64,000 nucleotides of DNA from Janthinobacterium rivuli (GCF_009208735.1 NZ_WFLJ01000013.1:1-64000); one strand, 5' to 3'. Counted from the first letter of the stretch, positions 33,678-42,631 are shown. A program made the numbers and translations. The notes: generated from the sequence alone by a model not told the origin.

Positions 33678-34882
33678 TTCGTCCTCCTGATTGCTGCAAG
33701 TGATCAACAGTAATAGTGGGGTGGTACATATTCCATGGGAAAAGCCCTGCTTTTTTAGCAGAATTTGTAGCAAGTACGATTCCAGACGTGCTGGGGACCG
33801 ACTGGAGTCGCGCTGTGGCGCGGCTATAGTGGTACATGCTGGCAGGAGATCGCATCGCATCTGCGCTGGAATTGCGCCGCACCGCGGACGTATTTTGATT
33901 GCGCATCTGTGTACCTGGCTCAGTCCGTTCCCATGTTCAAAACCATTTACAATCAGAGGAATGGCCGCGCGGCGTTCTTCATAGGGAGAAATCCTCGCCA
34001 GATGCGATTACCAAATAAATTCGACCTCAATCACAAATTTTCAGTGCCGAAAATCGGCTTGACATTCGAAAAAACTGATCATATTCTGTGACGACTGTCT
34101 GGACCCACTTCCAGGAACATCGCGTTCCGAATGTGGCGCTGGCAAGCGTGGTATGCCGTTGCAGTCGTAACCTGTCTATCGAAGCGAAGTTAATCGGCCG
34201 CGCCCTGCGGTCGAATTGAGTGGTATGTCAGTGAAGAAGTATGTCGGGCTGCCCCTGCGGGGGTAACTGCTCGCGCGTGATTTCTCGTCAAGAGACGCTT
34301 GTCAAATCGGAGAGGGCCTTGCGGCGCTCCGTCGCTAATTTACGATCCTGGTAGTGTCGATGTATCGCCTGCGGCCGCGAACCGCAGGAGAGTGATTTAT
34401 CACCTATTCAATCTTCCTGCTGTACGAAGAGCCTATCGCGGTGCCTTGTTGTGACGTTGCCGAAGAAGCTTCGATCAACCTGGTTAGTGCGCAATCACGA
34501 AGCGGCCTGGTGGTAGGGCTGAGGGGATGACCGTGAGGGAAGAGGGGGCAAGGTCCTGGTTCAATTGAGAGTGGCCGGGGCACCTAAATGTCTTTGTGGC
34601 GCAAGCGCCGCACTGCTCGCGCAAGACGCGGGGACTAACACAGAAGGAGAAATTCGCTGGTTATTCGCATGAGCATTTTTAAGACACCGCGCCTTCGGGC
34701 AAATAGAGAATCCGCCATCGACGCTGAGATAGGGGCAGCGCGTTGGAATAGATAGAACATATCTCCCTCGTCGGCGCAGCAGGCCAGGCGCCGATGCCAG
34801 TTGAAGGCCACACCGGGGGCATGCGCGCCAGACAGTGCAGCATGCCAATTCGACAATCCTTGAGTATCAGGAGGGAGAAGTC
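33678..34882. other. 1.2-kb non-coding region between segregation and integrase genes
   Basis: There is no supported gene. Short frames (for example 33909-34091) lack RBS and known motifs. A minus frame at 34561-34848 contains a CPRC motif but overlaps the integrase leader and is not convincing. The region is divergently flanked and contains several GC-rich short hairpins (for example GCTGCCCCTGCGGGGGTAAC). It is a good place for a centromere (parC), an attachment site or a structured RNA, but no diagnostic sequence is clear. Confidence 0.4.
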
Positions 34883-35962
34883 ATGTCTCATAACACGCAA
34901 TGGAGGGAGCAGCTTGACGCGTTGCTGGACGCATTTAATGAACGGCATGCCAGCGTAGGAAAAGGGGTTTCGCATAGCACCAGGGAGGCGCGCAGCCAGG
35001 GCTTGTACCGGATATTCGCGTTACTGCGCAAATTGGGATTCAAGCCAGTACCTGAAAACCTGGCGGAGCGGCATGTGCGCGCGTTGATGGCGTATTGGAC
35101 GGCGCAGCCGTTACCGGCGGATGTGTTGCTTGATATACCGATGACGATACCGCGCCGTGCATATCCCTGCAGCGCAGCTTACATTCAACAGCAAATGAGC
35201 TTTATCCGAGTCTTCGCCAGCTGGATTGGCAAGCCGGGACTGGTGCGCAGCGCGGTCAGCTATGTGAGCGAGCCGCGTCTGGTGCGCCGATCATATGGTG
35301 CGCTCATCGACAAGGGGTGGGAAAGCCACGGTCTTGCTGTCGATGAGGTCATCGCAGCCGTCGATGCGGTTGACAGCCACGTGGGAGGGCAGCTGGCGAT
35401 GATGATTGCCTTTGGCCTGCGCCGCAAGGAGGCTGTGATGTTCTGCCCGCGCGCCGCCGAGATACCGGCGTATGCCTTGCCGGTGCAGCATCCTCGATCC
35501 GATCATTACATCAGTTTCTTGCGCATCAAGCGCGGGACGAAGGGCGGCCGGCTGCGCTATGCGGCAGTGCGCACGCCTCAGCAGCGGCAAGCACTGGCGC
35601 GGGCGCATTGTCTCGCCCGGCAGGACTGGGGGCATATCGGACATCCTGGGCTGTCCTTGAAACAGTCGCTGGACCTGTTTTCGAATGTGGTGCGTTCAGT
35701 CGGACTGACCAAGAATGACCTAGGTGTTACGCCACATGGGTTGCGGCACCAGTTCGCCGGTGATCTGTACTTTGATATCACGCAGGTGCAGCCGCCGGTA
35801 CGGGGCGGTGAGCTGTTAATCGATCGTGAGGTCATGGCGGATGCCTATCGGCAGGTGGCCGAACAGCTGGGCCATCATCGAAGGCAGATCAGCAATGCAT
35901 ATCTGGGTTCGCCGGCGGGCCGGCGCAGTGACGAAGTGAAATTAATGGGAGCGGCATCATGA
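34883..35962 (+). CDS. Tyrosine recombinase / integrase
   Basis: The start is the ATG at 34883, preceded by AGGAGGGAG. The 359-residue protein has an N-terminal SAM-like helical domain and a catalytic domain with FGLRRKEAVMF (first Arg, about residue 179), HGLRHQFAGDLY (His-x-x-Arg, about residues 287-298) and ISNAYLGS (Tyr, about residue 339). The order R...HxxR...H...Y is intact, so it should be active. It overlaps the downstream nuclease gene as ATGA. It probably mobilises the surrounding element. Confidence 0.9.
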   Translation: MSHNTQWREQLDALLDAFNERHASVGKGVSHSTREARSQGLYRIFALLRKLGFKPVPENLAERHVRALMAYWTAQPLPADVLLDIPMTIPRRAYPCSAAYIQQQMSFIRVFASWIGKPGLVRSAVSYVSEPRLVRRSYGALIDKGWESHGLAVDEVIAAVDAVDSHVGGQLAMMIAFGLRRKEAVMFCPRAAEIPAYALPVQHPRSDHYISFLRIKRGTKGGRLRYAAVRTPQQRQALARAHCLARQDWGHIGHPGLSLKQSLDLFSNVVRSVGLTKNDLGVTPHGLRHQFAGDLYFDITQVQPPVRGGELLIDREVMADAYRQVAEQLGHHRRQISNAYLGSPAGRRSDEVKLMGAAS

Positions 35963-36666
35963 AACGGGGACATTGGCAGCGTTGGTCGTCGGGAGATTCG
36001 CGTACGCGGTGGGTCAAGCGCGCAGTGGCCGGCGATGATGGCGGTGAGAGCGTCAAGTATAGAAAACCTGGCGCCGTCCGCGCTCCGCGTCCACCGCGCG
36101 AGCGCTATGAAACCGTTCTGGCCCGTTCGCGCGGCGTGAGCGGCGTGCTGGTTCGATGTGCTTCGCAGTTGTTCAATGCGATGCGCATGCGCCGGCTGCC
36201 TGACCATCGCAGGCGTATTGGTCAATCGCGCGCGGTGTTGCGGGCTGTGCGGCAGTTCCGGGGGGACGGATATGCGGCGCGGTGCCTGGCCTATCTGCGT
36301 AACGTGGATCCGCTGGTGTTCGAAGAGGTCGTTCTCTCGGCCCTGGAAGACGCCGGGCTATTTGTGCTGCGCAACCCGAGGTACTCTGGGGATGGTGGGA
36401 TTGACGGCAAGGTGTGGCTGCCTGGGTATGGCTGGTGCGCGGTGCAGTCGAAGCGCTACGGCGGCCATGTGAATCACCACCACGTGGCGGCCTTCGGTGA
36501 GGCCATTTGTCATCATGGTTTTGGGGCGGGGCTGTTCCTGCATACCGGACGCAGCGGCGCGGCCGTGTATCCCCACCTGACCACAAGCAAAGTGGTGCTG
36601 GTCAGCGGAGCTAGCCTCGTACAACTGGTGCTGGGAAGGTCCGCAGGGGAGGTCGTATGGAACTGA
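35959..36666 (+). CDS. Mrr-like restriction endonuclease-fold protein
   Basis: The gene is translationally coupled to the integrase through an ATGA overlap. The 235-residue product has an arginine-rich N-terminal half and a C-terminal PD-(D/E)XK domain: LVFEEVVLSALEDAGL, SGDGGIDGKVWLPGYG (catalytic Asp, about residue 145) and WCAVQSKRYGG (the Q-x-K pair, about residue 158-160), then HHVAAFGEAI. This matches the Mrr_cat/type IV restriction family. Coupling to an integrase suggests it protects or processes element DNA rather than acting as a host restriction enzyme. Confidence 0.82.
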   Translation: MKRGHWQRWSSGDSRTRWVKRAVAGDDGGESVKYRKPGAVRAPRPPRERYETVLARSRGVSGVLVRCASQLFNAMRMRRLPDHRRRIGQSRAVLRAVRQFRGDGYAARCLAYLRNVDPLVFEEVVLSALEDAGLFVLRNPRYSGDGGIDGKVWLPGYGWCAVQSKRYGGHVNHHHVAAFGEAICHHGFGAGLFLHTGRSGAAVYPHLTTSKVVLVSGASLVQLVLGRSAGEVVWN

Positions 36667-37016
36667 ATGCGAAGAGCCGGCAGTTGCTGCGAGCATGCCG
36701 GACGGCCGGATCAACCTATACGGTCATCGAGAAAAGCGGGCGCAAGGGCATCGAAATGGCCGATGCCCGCTCCGCTGCGCAAGTTTATTTTGATGCACCA
36801 ATGGAGGGGCGGCCGTTTGTTATATGCAACTTTAGTCACACATCGTGCGTGATTGCTGACACGCGGCGCGTCTCGCGATGTGGTCGTCTGGAAAAGCATG
36901 TGATCGTTTCGTGTGACGATGGGGGAGAATTCATGCGCTGTTTTAATCAATTGGTTCATGAGCGTTACCAGAGACTGGGAGCGACACATGACGATCTATT
37001 TCCGCAAGGACATTGA
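36657..37016 (+). CDS. Hypothetical protein (119 aa) coupled to the nuclease gene
   Basis: The ATG at 36657 lies inside the last codons of the Mrr-like gene, so translation is probably coupled. The product is soluble, with a basic N-terminus, YFDAPMEGRPFVICNFSHTSCVI in the middle and a helical end. No domain is recognised. It is part of the integrase operon. Confidence 0.6.
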   Translation: MELNAKSRQLLRACRTAGSTYTVIEKSGRKGIEMADARSAAQVYFDAPMEGRPFVICNFSHTSCVIADTRRVSRCGRLEKHVIVSCDDGGEFMRCFNQLVHERYQRLGATHDDLFPQGH

Positions 37017-37095
37017 ATTTACAGTACCGGTCGATGGTGCCAGCAGCGATACGCACATGAATGTTGAACGGTTAATTTTTTATGTTCTTTTATGA
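36988..37095 (+). CDS. Small protein (35 aa) overlapping the previous gene
   Basis: The frame MTIYFRKDIEFTVPVDG... starts at 36988, inside the 3' end of the 119-residue gene, and stops at 37095. The overlap and same strand suggest coupling. The peptide is beta-rich, and no family is recognised. Support is limited to position and composition. Confidence 0.4.
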   Translation: MTIYFRKDIEFTVPVDGASSDTHMNVERLIFYVLL

Positions 37096-37429
37096 AAAAG
37101 GCGACCATGAAATAACCCATACCAAGCTAAAATTGGCCAGCTAGGTTGATTTCATGCTCAATGATACGCAGGTTGAATTTGTGTGTAAGGGGAGGGCTTA
37201 GCCTGGTGCACTCGATTTTCATGAATACGGTCGGCCAAAGCAAGGACACGATGAGGCAGGGATTAGTGATCGTCGGCCGCAATGGCATCTAAGTTGCACC
37301 CTGGCAATCTGCGCATTCCGCTCAAAAAGGCAGGCGCCTTTGTCGTTCGTCTTCCTGCCCCACTGCTAGAAGAAAAACCCTTGAAGTATCGATTTTTTCT
37401 TTCGGCTTGATGACACCGGTACCGTTGCG
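37096..37429. other. Intergenic region between convergent operons
   Basis: There is no supported gene. The two flanking operons converge here. No strong rho-independent terminator is evident. Confidence 0.35.
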
Positions 37430-38113
37430 TCAATCCAGGTCGTCGTCCAGCAGAAAAAAATCTCGTGCGGATTTGCCGACATATTGCGACATGGCGTAGC
37501 CAGCCGAGCTGGCCAGGACGACACCTACCCCGAACGGAATGGCCTTGAGCGTGGCCGATTTGGTGAAGGTGATGCCGACCTTGCTAAACAGTTGCTTGAT
37601 GAAGACCAACGCGGTACCTTTCAGATACTGGTCGACCATTTTGACGCCAGCCCGCGACGCAATCTTTGTCCCACCTGCCACACCTGCTTTCTCAAGACTT
37701 CCGCACAAGGCGATGATGAACGACATGTGCTTGGCATCTTCGTTGGCCAGGTTGTCCTTCAGCGCCATCGCAAGGCACATCGTCATATCAATCTGAAACT
37801 TCATGCTCAAGGAAACGTCTGCGAGTCCGCCACCCACCATGCTGATCGCTGTGCCGACACCTGGTATGACACCAGCAAGTGAGGTAGCCCCGCCCGATGT
37901 CGCTGCCAGTTTCGCGTAACGCTTGATGATTTTGTTAGCGACCAGCTTTTTGATCTTGTCGTCGCTGGCGTCAGCATGTTTGGCCCGCGCCTGGATTTCG
38001 TACTGGCACACGATTGCGCGTGCATCCTCGGGCGTGATGGCAATCGTCTCGACGACTTTCATGATGGTCGAACCCGCCGCTTTGCTGTCTTTTTCTGCCT
38101 TGCCTTGTGCCAT
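37430..38113 (-). CDS. Membrane protein with EcsC/DUF697-like glycine-rich core
   Basis: The 227-residue product has a helical N-terminus, then a glycine-rich amphipathic block SLAGVIPGVGTAISMVGGGLADV (about residues 80-102). A second hydrophobic helix with MTMCLAMALKDNL follows, then TLKAIPFGVGVVLASSAGYAMSQYVG near the end. This G-x-x-P-G-V-G pattern recurs in EcsC/DUF697-type proteins that insert into membranes. It is last in a five-gene minus-strand operon whose other members include a ribonuclease-fold protein. A pore-forming or membrane-tethering effector role is inference. Confidence 0.7.
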   Translation of the reverse strand: MAQGKAEKDSKAAGSTIMKVVETIAITPEDARAIVCQYEIQARAKHADASDDKIKKLVANKIIKRYAKLAATSGGATSLAGVIPGVGTAISMVGGGLADVSLSMKFQIDMTMCLAMALKDNLANEDAKHMSFIIALCGSLEKAGVAGGTKIASRAGVKMVDQYLKGTALVFIKQLFSKVGITFTKSATLKAIPFGVGVVLASSAGYAMSQYVGKSARDFFLLDDDLD

Positions 38114-38185
38114 ACATTGTTCCGTTTCTATCGTGATTATTGGGCCATCGTTACCACCGCGCCACCTGACGCAGCGGCTGGTCGA

Positions 38186-39430
38186 CTATGGCGCTGGTTT
38201 CAGGGAAAGGTGGATATCCAGGGCATGCAGGAACAGCCGTTCCGATGTCAGGTGTGGCGTGAGCAGGCGGTCCCGGAGCCAGTCGTATTGCATCATGTGG
38301 TCACGGAAGCGATCGCCACTGATGACATAAGAGTGAGGATCGAGGTCAACGGTTGCCAGGATGCTTTCGTCGGCCTTTTCGCCCGGCGCTGCAATGTGGA
38401 CATCATCTGTCCATGGTGCAAAACGCCGGCGCAGTTCTGCCGGTGTCTTGCGCAACAAATTGGGCGCACCATGGTCGAAGTACACAATCACTTTTTTGTC
38501 CTTGGCGACCAGTTCCGGCACCAAAGCGTCGAGGGCCGATAGTCCGAGCAGGCTCCTCTCGCCGTTCGACTTGTTTGCATACAGAAGATTGCTGCCATCG
38601 ATGACCAGCGTTTGCACGTTCATGCTGTGCCGGCGCGCCACCAGTTCGAGGCGCTCCTTTACCTTCGCCATCGTCGCGCGCACGCCCTTCAATTTTCTCT
38701 CACGCATCGCGGCAGCAGCACGCGGCTTTGCGTTGCCAAGCATCCGGTCGCATTGCTCGTGAATGACACGGCGTGCCCTGCCATCGCTTTCCCTGCTCAG
38801 GGCCTCGTCAAATGCGTTGGCCTGACCGATCTGATGAATCAGACTAGTTTCTTCCTGATCGAGCTGATACAACTGCGCCAGCATCGGCGCCAGATCCGCT
38901 GCCACCTTCTGCTCCTTGACTGTCAAATCCGCGATCACGCTCATCAAATGCGCCTGCTCTGCCGGAATCAGCGCGAGCTTGGCCTGCGCCTGCAATGGAT
39001 CGAAGGACCGGTAGCGCACCAGTTCCCGCTCTTGCTCCCGTATTTTCTGGACAGTGCTTTCCTGCACTAATGCGAGACGGTCTGCGGTTGCCACGAGCTG
39101 ACCCCGCTGGTTCACCGCCTCATCATGCATGCGCACCGCGACTTTTCGCTCAGTTGACAACAGGTGCCAGATCGACGGAATGGCTTGCTTGAGCTGCGTG
39201 ATGTTGAGGTCGTGTTCGCTCAGCGTCGTACGCGATGCCTGCAGCGAGATGCCGACACCAGTCAGTACTCGTTTGTCGCACTGCAGGCTAGCGTGTAACG
39301 CGTCGGGGGAGGCGGCCTCGTACCAGGCAAGCGTAGAATGCGCGTAATCGTATTCGGTCGTATTGCGTGCGAATTGCGCGCTGGCTGCCGCCAGGGGCAT
39401 CGTGAATGGGTTGTAATTAGAATGTTCCAT
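38186..39430 (-). CDS. Coiled-coil protein with C-terminal NYN/PIN-like ribonuclease domain
   Basis: The first two thirds of this 414-residue protein (about residues 60-265) form long coiled-coil helices with heptads (AVRMHDEAV, IREQERELVRYR, DLTVKEQKV). The C-terminal domain has LVIDGSNLLY (Asp, about residue 278), KKVIVYFDHGAP (Asp, about residue 317), DESILATVD (Asp/Glu) and YVISGDRFRDHM (Asp, about residue 372). That is the acidic quartet of NYN/Zc3h12a-type PIN nucleases. It should cleave RNA when oligomerised through the coiled coil. It sits in an operon with an XRE regulator and two membrane-associated proteins. Confidence 0.82.
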   Translation of the reverse strand: MEHSNYNPFTMPLAAASAQFARNTTEYDYAHSTLAWYEAASPDALHASLQCDKRVLTGVGISLQASRTTLSEHDLNITQLKQAIPSIWHLLSTERKVAVRMHDEAVNQRGQLVATADRLALVQESTVQKIREQERELVRYRSFDPLQAQAKLALIPAEQAHLMSVIADLTVKEQKVAADLAPMLAQLYQLDQEETSLIHQIGQANAFDEALSRESDGRARRVIHEQCDRMLGNAKPRAAAAMRERKLKGVRATMAKVKERLELVARRHSMNVQTLVIDGSNLLYANKSNGERSLLGLSALDALVPELVAKDKKVIVYFDHGAPNLLRKTPAELRRRFAPWTDDVHIAAPGEKADESILATVDLDPHSYVISGDRFRDHMMQYDWLRDRLLTPHLTSERLFLHALDIHLSLKPAP

Positions 39431-39457
39431 GATGTTTTTGATTCAGTTGACCGCTGA

Positions 39458-39631
39458 TCAGCGGCTGGCTCCTACGTTGATATTGCCTTGCACGTCGCTG
39501 GCTGCACGCTGCGCCTTGCGGCGAACATAAAGGCCATACACTTGGCCGGAGATGACAACGATGGCGCCTGCCGCAAAGGCGATCGCATGCGCTGCCAGGT
39601 GATCGAGTGGTGAATTGAGTTGGTTCGACAT
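39458..39631 (-). CDS. Small single-pass membrane protein (57 aa)
   Basis: The ATG at 39631 opens a frame of 57 residues, on the same strand as and between the YaaW-like and NYN genes. A hydrophobic helix (AIAFAAGAIVVISGQVYGLY, about residues 16-35) is followed by a basic cytosolic tail (RRKAQR). It is short but fits the operon spacing (34 and 27 bp to its neighbours). It may anchor the ribonuclease complex to the membrane. Confidence 0.65.
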   Translation of the reverse strand: MSNQLNSPLDHLAAHAIAFAAGAIVVISGQVYGLYVRRKAQRAASDVQGNINVGASR

Positions 39632-39665
39632 GTCTGTTCCAGGTCAGGTGAATGAAAGGGGAGCG

Positions 39666-40481
39666 TTAGTTGACGGCGCCGGTAGGCTGACCGCATGCGC
39701 TACAGAATTTCGCGTTTGATGCCAGCGTCGCACCGCAGCGGTTACACGCGTGGCCCAGTGCCAGTGGTTTGTTGCGCATGTATGCCAGTTGGATCACGCA
39801 TGGCACCGTCACACGGTATGCGGGACTGGCCAGATCATAGACCGTCCACATGCCGGCAATAGCCCACCCGAGCGGCCCGAGTACGGCGGCCACGCCTCGT
39901 CCGGTCGCGCCGGATGCGCTAAAGATCAGGCCCCGGCCAAGCAGGGCCTTGACGGAAGCATCGGCAACCATGGCGCCCAGCTGATAGCGCAGAGCAGCGG
40001 AGGCGAGAATCGCGGCGGTCATTCCGGCCAGGCCGGCAGCGCCCATCGGCATCCCGGATTGACCAAAGTCTTTCAGTACGTCTTCGCGCTCCGCAGCCGA
40101 CATTTTTTCCATCGACTGCACCAGCAAGCGGGTGAGGATGGCGGTTTCGATCCGGCCGCAATCATCCGTCTTGCGGAATTCCGCCTTGAGGTGTTCCGCG
40201 ACATCGCACAGCACCTCCTTGTAGCTCACGCCCGCTCCGCCGCGGAACAGATTCATGAGGGAATTGCCGCCAAATCGCTGCAGTTCCTCAGCGATGTATG
40301 CGCGGGACGCCTGCGGAAAGTCGTTTTTGGTACGGGCTTGGTGCAGGACGTTGCAGACCTCGCTCGACAGGGAAATGCGGCCCGTGCCCTTGTCTGTAAT
40401 GTAGTCGGCCAGAATGCCCAGGTCGTCGTTGGCGGCGTCGGACAATAACTGGTTCAGGTCGGGATCGGTAATTAGTGGCAT
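39666..40481 (-). CDS. YaaW/UPF0174-like protein with C-terminal zinc ribbon
   Basis: The start is the ATG at 40481, preceded by GAGGAG. The 271-residue product begins with LITDPDLNQLLSDAANDDLGILADYITDKG, the N-terminal block of YaaW-type proteins. RAYIAEELQRFGGNSLMNLFRGGAGVSYKEVLCDVAEHL and a hydrophobic glycine-rich segment (about residues 145-225, GAAGLAGMTAAILAS and AAVLGPLGWAIAGMW) follow. It ends with CNRCGATLASNAKFCSACGQ, a four-Cys zinc ribbon. YaaW proteins are of unknown function. It is second in the operon, 13 bp after the regulator. Confidence 0.78.
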   Translation of the reverse strand: MPLITDPDLNQLLSDAANDDLGILADYITDKGTGRISLSSEVCNVLHQARTKNDFPQASRAYIAEELQRFGGNSLMNLFRGGAGVSYKEVLCDVAEHLKAEFRKTDDCGRIETAILTRLLVQSMEKMSAAEREDVLKDFGQSGMPMGAAGLAGMTAAILASAALRYQLGAMVADASVKALLGRGLIFSASGATGRGVAAVLGPLGWAIAGMWTVYDLASPAYRVTVPCVIQLAYMRNKPLALGHACNRCGATLASNAKFCSACGQPTGAVN

Positions 40482-40494
40482 GGCAACTCCTCGG

Positions 40495-41121
40495 TCAAGT
40501 AATATTGTTCAGGTAACGGGATTTGTCGTTGTTTGCATACGCTGCGGCCAGAAGCGTCAGGGGCTTTAGCATGTCGGCATCCGACCCGGCGGCTTGCACC
40601 AGGGCCGCGGTGACGAGCGTGGCGCGGCGAAACGCCTCGTTTTGTCGTTCAAGCCGGGCCACTTCGGGGCTGTCGTCTGCATCGGCAAACTTGGGAACTG
40701 GCAGCGGATAGACATCGGCGTCGCGCAGGATCTGCAGCGCGGCCTGCGGACCACGCAGCCCATTGCCAAAGTCTCGTTTCGCGGCGGCATGATGCATGTC
40801 CCCCGTCGCCATGTCGGAAAACGTGCTCAGCAACGTGCGCCATTCACGTGGGCCCATCAACAGAAAAGCCACAGGAATGTGCAGTTCATTTGCCAGACGG
40901 CACAGCGTACGTAGGTCGGGGTTGGCATCGCCATCGGCGCATGCCTTCAGAAGATCGTTCAGCGTGCTGCGGGCGATGCCAGTAGCGCGCTGCACGGCGA
41001 CCTGCTTGAGGCGTGTGGGATTGCCATCCTCGTTCTCCGGGCCGGCGACCTTAAGTGCGTTGATGAGATTTGTTAGCAATACCTGACTGACATTGCGCTC
41101 GGGTAGATAAGTCGTTTGCAT
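40495..41121 (-). CDS. XRE-type helix-turn-helix regulator of the NYN operon
   Basis: The start is the ATG at 41121 (MQTTYLPERN); an upstream TTG at 41136 is less likely. The N-terminal part contains LKQVAVQRATGIARSTLNDLLKACADG and DLRTLCRLANELHIPVAFLLMG, a classical XRE/lambda-repressor HTH with its recognition helix. The C-terminal half is a longer ligand- or partner-sensing domain. It is first in the minus-strand operon and has two inverted repeats just upstream, so autorepression is likely. 208 residues. Confidence 0.85.
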   Translation of the reverse strand: MQTTYLPERNVSQVLLTNLINALKVAGPENEDGNPTRLKQVAVQRATGIARSTLNDLLKACADGDANPDLRTLCRLANELHIPVAFLLMGPREWRTLLSTFSDMATGDMHHAAAKRDFGNGLRGPQAALQILRDADVYPLPVPKFADADDSPEVARLERQNEAFRRATLVTAALVQAAGSDADMLKPLTLLAAAYANNDKSRYLNNIT

Positions 41122-41183
41122 ATTGCTCTTTTCCAATAAGATGAACGCAGCTTATCGATTGAGAAACACCTATTCAAGATGTT

Positions 41184-41233
41184 TTGTAGCGTAGTCACTA
41201 CGATATTGGAAGAACTGTAGTTCCTGCGCTACA
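41184..41233. promoter_or_regulatory. Candidate operators of the XRE regulator
   Basis: Two inverted repeats lie between the regulator and the divergent gene at 41257. CGTAGTCACTACG at 41190-41202 is a perfect 5-bp inverted repeat around TCA. TGTAG...CTACA at 41216-41233 repeats the same half site with wider spacing. Their shared GTAG/CTAC half sites and position suit binding by the XRE protein. Confidence 0.6.
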
Positions 41234-41256
41234 TTTTTAGGTGGTCGTGGGTATTC

Positions 41257-41517
41257 ATGTATCGCTATGCAGAGAGTCGAAAAAAAGATGTGGATCGAGG
41301 TGCCGAAACACCGGAACTGGCAGCATTCCTAGTGCAAAAATACGGTTATGGTTCTGCTGATAGAGCAAGCCTCGCGGCCAATCTTCTTGAGTGCCCAAAA
41401 CCGGACCTGATGAGGGATTTGGACCAGGTAGCTACGAGCATTGACCCCGATTGGCGGACTAATCAACAACGTCGCTTTGATGCAAGGCCCGCTGCACTTG
41501 ATTTTTCTGGCAAATGA
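41257..41517 (+). CDS. Hypothetical protein (86 aa) divergent to the XRE operon
   Basis: The ATG at 41257 lies 24 bp after the putative operators and is divergent from the regulator. The acidic/basic mixed product is soluble with no recognised domain. It could be a target of the same regulator. RBS is AGGTGG. Confidence 0.5.
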   Translation: MYRYAESRKKDVDRGAETPELAAFLVQKYGYGSADRASLAANLLECPKPDLMRDLDQVATSIDPDWRTNQQRRFDARPAALDFSGK

Positions 41518-41977
41518 GTCGGTGTGTATCAGTCAGCTAAAATTCGGCGAACTTGTCGCTTCCGCTTGCTTGAAGATTTCACTGTTTTGTACAAAATGAG
41601 AATGCTTTCTGTGAGAATCGCTCTCACATTGCTCCTGCATCATCCATCGCGGATGTCTTGCAGGATCTTGCCACTCGCGTGGTGAGCGTTGCGGTCGTTA
41701 CCCGTCATTCATCGGTCGAGTAGGACTTCGACACGTTGCTTCGGCAACCGATCTTCGCCTGGCCACTTACCAGGCTGATTTGCGCAAGCAGAGGATCGTT
41801 TGCGTCATGGAAGTACCGTCTTTTAGATACTTCTCAGGTTAGGCCCCTGTTCTCAGGAATGGTGGGCCTTTTTCGCTTGCCTATCGGCTTTTGACGATAG
41901 CCAGGCATATCTACTCGTGTATGGGGCATCGCGGTCCCATACGGGACCATGGTGCCTTCTTTTTTTGGAGAGCTATC
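41518..41977 (+). promoter_or_regulatory. Long leader with two terminator-like hairpins
   Basis: No gene is seen. AGGCCC at 41841 pairs with GGGCCT followed by TTTTTC. Further on, GGCATC-GC-GGTCCC-ATAC-GGGACC-AT-GGTGCC at 41925-41956 forms a strong nested hairpin followed by TTCTTTTTTT (41957-41966) and then directly GGAG and the ATG at 41978. The hairpin and T-run precede the start codon, so this resembles a transcription attenuator rather than a gene-end terminator. Confidence 0.65.
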
Positions 41978-42307
41978 ATGTCCCAACGACAATTTTTACA
42001 GGATCAGCAATACCCGCTTTGCGTATTGCTCGGCGGTACCGGATTGCATGAGGTGGACGGGGAGGTAGATGTCCGGTGTGCATTACTGCTCCCGCGCTCA
42101 GGTAGTCCCATGCTGCCGCACGCTTCAAATGACGCGCTGCAGTTCTATCGGTCTCATCTTGGCAGTGGGCTTCAGTACCAGAGGTCGAGCATAGGCGCGG
42201 TGTTTGCTCGTGTTGTCCGTCTCACGACTGAGTTCTGGTTGCGGCGATCTTGGCTGACGCGGCTGATTGCCCAGTTTCATTCATCGTATGGACCTAGGGC
42301 TTGCTAA
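41978..42307 (+). CDS. Hypothetical protein (109 aa) behind an attenuator-like leader
   Basis: The start is the ATG at 41978, with GGAGAG directly upstream; the frame to 41891 is inside the leader. The product begins MSQRQFLQDQQYPLCVLL and has alternating beta and helical stretches, with a basic C-terminal half. No domain is recognised. It is first in the run of small plus-strand genes. Confidence 0.55.
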   Translation: MSQRQFLQDQQYPLCVLLGGTGLHEVDGEVDVRCALLLPRSGSPMLPHASNDALQFYRSHLGSGLQYQRSSIGAVFARVVRLTTEFWLRRSWLTRLIAQFHSSYGPRAC

Positions 42308-42317
42308 GGAGCTCAAC

Positions 42318-42524
42318 ATGGTAACCAGGGTATTTGGAAAGGGCGTCGAACCTGGTGGGATGGACCTCGACGATGAGCGCTTTGAGGCGGAGTGTCCGGC
42401 ATGTTCGCATGAACGCGCCAGGTACCACAGCTGGGAAAGTGCCGAATCTGGCGCGATCAATCAACACTGGAGCATTGATTGCCCCGCATGCGGTTATTCG
42501 TTACCAGATGAGTGGGAGTGCTAA
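42318..42524 (+). CDS. Small zinc-ribbon-like protein (68 aa)
   Basis: The ATG at 42318 has AAGGAG upstream. The product has two CPxC pairs (CPACSHER and CPACGY, about 35 residues apart) that should bind one zinc. It is acidic. Such small zinc ribbons are common on mobile elements; partner unknown. Confidence 0.65.
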   Translation: MVTRVFGKGVEPGGMDLDDERFEAECPACSHERARYHSWESAESGAINQHWSIDCPACGYSLPDEWEC

Positions 42525-42572
42525 ACAGATTGTCTCGCTTGCTTTTTATTGGGGCGAGGCGTGTGTCGATGA

Positions 42573-42631
42573 GGGAGCACCAGCATCCAATGGGATGCCG
42601 GCGTTCCCTTTTGTTTTTGGTGGAGGACATC
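42573..42631 (+). promoter_or_regulatory. Terminator-like hairpin immediately upstream of an RBS
   Basis: GGGAGCACCAGCATCC-AAT-GGGATGCCGGCGTTCCC is a near-perfect hairpin at 42573-42608, followed by TTTTGTTTTT, then GGAGG and the ATG at 42632. The arrangement is the same as at 41925-41978. Confidence 0.65.

Noticed and set aside
34561..34848. Minus-strand frame with CxRACPRC as a possible zinc-finger or TniQ-like protein
   Set aside because: No RBS, it overlaps the integrase leader, and the remaining sequence lacks family motifs.
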